DNA of 55,372 nucleotides from assembly GCA_012727425.1 (NCBI GenBank), contig JAAYHQ010000032.1, forward strand, positions 1 through 55,372, in the 5' to 3' direction. The position numbers were made by a program, and so were the translations under genes. Under the pieces are notes generated by a model, which did no database searches, was not told the DNA's origin, and saw only the letters and a program-made list of their open reading frames with translations. Shown in pieces: positions 53,488-55,372 of the stretch (positions within the stretch are counted from its first letter, which is position 1; the number at the start of each line of letters is the position of its first letter). The DNA is from Bacillota bacterium (GTDB lineage: Bacteria; Bacillota; UBA4882; UBA10575).

Positions 53488-54113
53488 TATGCCAACGCCT
53501 CCTCGATCCGGCCCACGGCCTCTTTGGTCAATAACAGGTGGTCGTGGAGTAAAATATCATAAACATTGAGACCATCCGCACTCATGGACGAGACCCCCGG
53601 CAGATTCCGCATGGATTTGGTCACATTCTCATCCTGCGCGGCGAGCACTACCAATGTTTTCGCGTTCGCCACATTCAAATTGTTTAATACCTGAAGGGCC
53701 GCTTTGGTTTTGGGGGTTTCAAATTTTAACTCGTCCAGGACAATCAGCTTGTCATCCTTCACTTTTACGGCCAACGCCGAACGCAAGGCCTGACGCCAGG
53801 CTTTTTTCGGCATTTTAAAACCGTACTTCCGGGGTTGCGGCGGGAAAACAACTCCGCCACCGACCCACAACGGCGATCTTCTGCTGCCGTGACGGGCCCG
53901 GCCGGTCCCTTTCTGGCGCCAGGGTTTGGCGCCGCCACCGCGGACTTCGCCCCTGGTTTTCGCCTTCGCCGTTCCCAGCCGGCGCGAAGCCAGTTGCATC
54001 ACGACCGCCTGGTGTAAAAGGTGTTGGTTAATCTTGGTGGCAAAAACCGCATCGGCCAGGTTCATTTCACCGACCTGTTTCCCGTCCATATTATAAACCG
54101 GTACAATCGGCAT
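53487..54113 (-). CDS. rplD: 50S ribosomal protein L4
   Basis: L4 (208 residues) lines the exit tunnel. The tunnel loop [21 protein letters not shown] and the C-terminal domain with [11 protein letters not shown]-like segments are typical. In some bacteria L4 represses the S10 operon; no L4 leader was identified here. Confidence 0.97.
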   Translation of the reverse strand: MPIVPVYNMDGKQVGEMNLADAVFATKINQHLLHQAVVMQLASRRLGTAKAKTRGEVRGGGAKPWRQKGTGRARHGSRRSPLWVGGGVVFPPQPRKYGFKMPKKAWRQALRSALAVKVKDDKLIVLDELKFETPKTKAALQVLNNLNVANAKTLVVLAAQDENVTKSMRNLPGVSSMSADGLNVYDILLHDHLLLTKEAVGRIEEALA

Positions 54114-54144
54114 GCCAATCCTCCTCTCCTCGTGAGTAATCCAC

Positions 54145-54783
54145 CTAGTTCCGTACTTTCACACTCTTTTTGACTTGAACCAAAGCACCGTTCCGGCCGG
54201 GAATGGCGCCCTTTATCAAAAGAAGGTTCCGTTCCGGATCGACCTTGATAATCTCCAAACCTTGAACCGTAACCCGTTGTCCGCCCATCCGCCCGGGGAG
54301 CTTACGGCCTTTAAAAACCCGGCCGACTCCAGTGGCGCCGAGCGACCCTGGCCGCCGGTGGTACATCGAACCGTGCGCCATTGGCCCGCGGTGGAAATTA
54401 TGTCGCTTAATGGCACCGGCAAAGCCTTTCCCCTTAGCCCGACCAGTCACGTCCACCAATTCTCCCTCTTTAAACAGGGAAACGTCCACGGTTTCACCTA
54501 CTTTGTACTGGTCGGCCTCTTCCGGAGTGATCCGGAACTCCCGTAAATAGCGTAAAGGTTTAACGCCGGCCTTCGCGAAATGGCCTTGCAGCGGTTTGTT
54601 GGTCCGTTTCTCTTTCTTCTCGCCGAATCCCAATTGAACGGCGGTATATCCTTCCTTCTCCTCGGTTTTGATCTGCACAACCATACAGGGCCCCGCTTCC
54701 ACTACCGTGACGGGAATTAAACGCCCCGCGTCATTAAAAACTTGGGTCATCCCAATCTTTTTGCCGAGAATTCCCTGTGCCAA
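54145..54783 (-). CDS. rplC: 50S ribosomal protein L3
   Basis: L3 (212 residues) begins [16 protein letters not shown] and has [23 protein letters not shown] near the peptidyl-transferase centre. The TTG at 54783, eight bases after AGGAGG, gives the standard N-terminus; the in-frame GTG at 54792 overlaps that ribosome binding site. Confidence 0.97.
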   Translation of the reverse strand: MAQGILGKKIGMTQVFNDAGRLIPVTVVEAGPCMVVQIKTEEKEGYTAVQLGFGEKKEKRTNKPLQGHFAKAGVKPLRYLREFRITPEEADQYKVGETVDVSLFKEGELVDVTGRAKGKGFAGAIKRHNFHRGPMAHGSMYHRRPGSLGATGVGRVFKGRKLPGRMGGQRVTVQGLEIIKVDPERNLLLIKGAIPGRNGALVQVKKSVKVRN

Positions 54784-54840
54784 CCGAGTCACCTCCTAAC
54801 CTTGACAAAAAAATTTCATAAACCGGATAAGAACAACAGG

Positions 54841-55149
54841 CTATAATTTAATTTCAATATCGACACCGGCGGGCAGATCCAAACGCATTAACGCGTCCAC
54901 CGTTTTGGAACTGGGCTCCAAGATATCAATCAACCGTTTATGCGTTCTCATCTCAAACTGCTCGCGCGAGTCTTTATCCACATGGACGGAACGCAAGACG
55001 GTAAAGACACTTCGCTCCGTCGGCAAGGGAATTGGGCCGGCCACAACCGCCCCGGTCCGTTTTGCCGTATCCACGATCTTCTCCGCCGACTGATCCAGCA
55101 CCCGATGATCAAAGGCTTTCAAGCGGATTCTAATCTTCTGATTGGCCAC
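54841..55149 (-). CDS. rpsJ: 30S ribosomal protein S10
   Basis: S10 (102 residues) is both a 30S protein and the NusE antitermination factor. [21 protein letters not shown] and [17 protein letters not shown] are diagnostic. The start is GTG, eight bases after AAGGAGG. Confidence 0.98.
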   Translation of the reverse strand: MANQKIRIRLKAFDHRVLDQSAEKIVDTAKRTGAVVAGPIPLPTERSVFTVLRSVHVDKDSREQFEMRTHKRLIDILEPSSKTVDALMRLDLPAGVDIEIKL

Positions 55150-55210
55150 TTCTCGTCCCTCCTTAAAGTGGAGACTTTTCCTGTTAATTTTGTTCTTCCA
55201 TAACCCGGAG

Positions 55211-55236
55211 GCGTGCAGCTAAAAAGCTGCACGCCA
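55211..55236. other. Strong hairpin between tuf and rpsJ
   Basis: GGCGTGCAGC and GCTGCACGCC form a perfect 10-base stem around a six-base loop. On the gene (minus) strand no T run follows (TCCGGG comes next), so it is not a standard terminator there. On the plus strand a run of seven T lies five bases after it. It could be an RNA processing site, a partial terminator, or protect the tuf 3' end. Confidence 0.6.
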
Positions 55237-55246
55237 GGATCTTTTT

Positions 55247-55372
55247 TTACTCAATAATCTTGGTCACCACGCCGGCACCGACGGTCCGGCCGCCTTCACG
55301 GATGGCGAAGCGCAGCCCTTCTTCCATCGCAATCGGGCTGATCAGTTCGATCGTCATCGTGATGTTGTCACC
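55247..55372 (-). CDS. tuf: Elongation factor Tu, C-terminal end
   Basis: The last 41 residues of EF-Tu are visible; the gene continues past the right edge. [20 protein letters not shown] and [19 protein letters not shown] is the near-invariant end of domain III. It precedes rpsJ in the same direction, the usual str-S10 junction. Confidence 0.97.
   Translation of the reverse strand, partial: GDNITMTIELISPIAMEEGLRFAIREGGRTVGAGVVTKIIE

Overview
The window looks like a chromosomal segment of an anaerobic member of the Bacillota (Firmicutes), probably a clostridial or Limnochordia-like lineage. The evidence is the str/S10-spc-alpha ribosomal order ending in rpoA-rplQ-ecfA1-ecfA2-ecfT-truA and rplM-rpsI, a MazEF (EndoA-type) module close to the Bacillus one, a V-type rather than F-type ATPase operon, rubrerythrin, strong AGGAGG ribosome binding sites, and a TRAP-type tryptophan leader. 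I cannot name the genus. No rRNA, tRNA, CRISPR array, prophage or insertion sequence was recognised.

Left edge, 1-505 (minus strand): the end of a bacterial microcompartment locus, with an EutN/CcmL pentamer protein and an RpiB-type sugar-phosphate isomerase cut by the window edge. At 782-3446 (plus) lies a biotin uptake operon, bioY-bioM-bioN plus a DUF1284 protein, behind a BirA operator that overlaps a sigma-A promoter. A membrane-anchored alpha/beta hydrolase (3450-4415) and a beta-barrel C-terminal remnant (4534-4653) follow.

4838-13266 (minus) is a complete nine-gene V-type ATPase operon, H-I-K-E-C-F-A-B-D, whose c-ring subunit keeps the residues that bind Na+ in the Enterococcus enzyme. 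Upstream of it, 13378-18938 (minus) holds a small AtpZ-like membrane protein, a fused cobalamin-domain/glutamate-mutase-E-like protein, an opine-dehydrogenase-family protein and a YbhJ-type aconitase-superfamily hydratase. The last three form the most plausible undescribed metabolic module here.

19154-28434 (minus) is a run of housekeeping and stress genes: rubrerythrin, a Na+/phosphate symporter-like protein, deoC with a candidate encapsulation peptide, a CBS-pair protein, glmM, a DJ-1/PfpI protein, gltX, mazEF and thiN. Intrinsic terminators at several boundaries show where transcription units end.

28466-29450 (minus) is rplM-rpsI with its promoter. Back to back with it, 29547-36117 (plus) is a trpEDCFBA operon. 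Its leader carries nine NAG triplets at an exact 5-nt period, an antiterminator and an intrinsic terminator, and shorter triplet arrays cover the trpE and trpD ribosome binding sites. This is the architecture of TRAP (MtrB) control. The trp operon separates truA from rplM, genes normally next to each other in Firmicutes.

36215-55372 (minus) is the str/S10-spc-alpha supercluster from the 3' end of tuf to truA, including secY, adk, map, infA, rpoA and the ECF transporter core. Many translation genes here start with TTG, each placed at normal spacing from a strong Shine-Dalgarno sequence.
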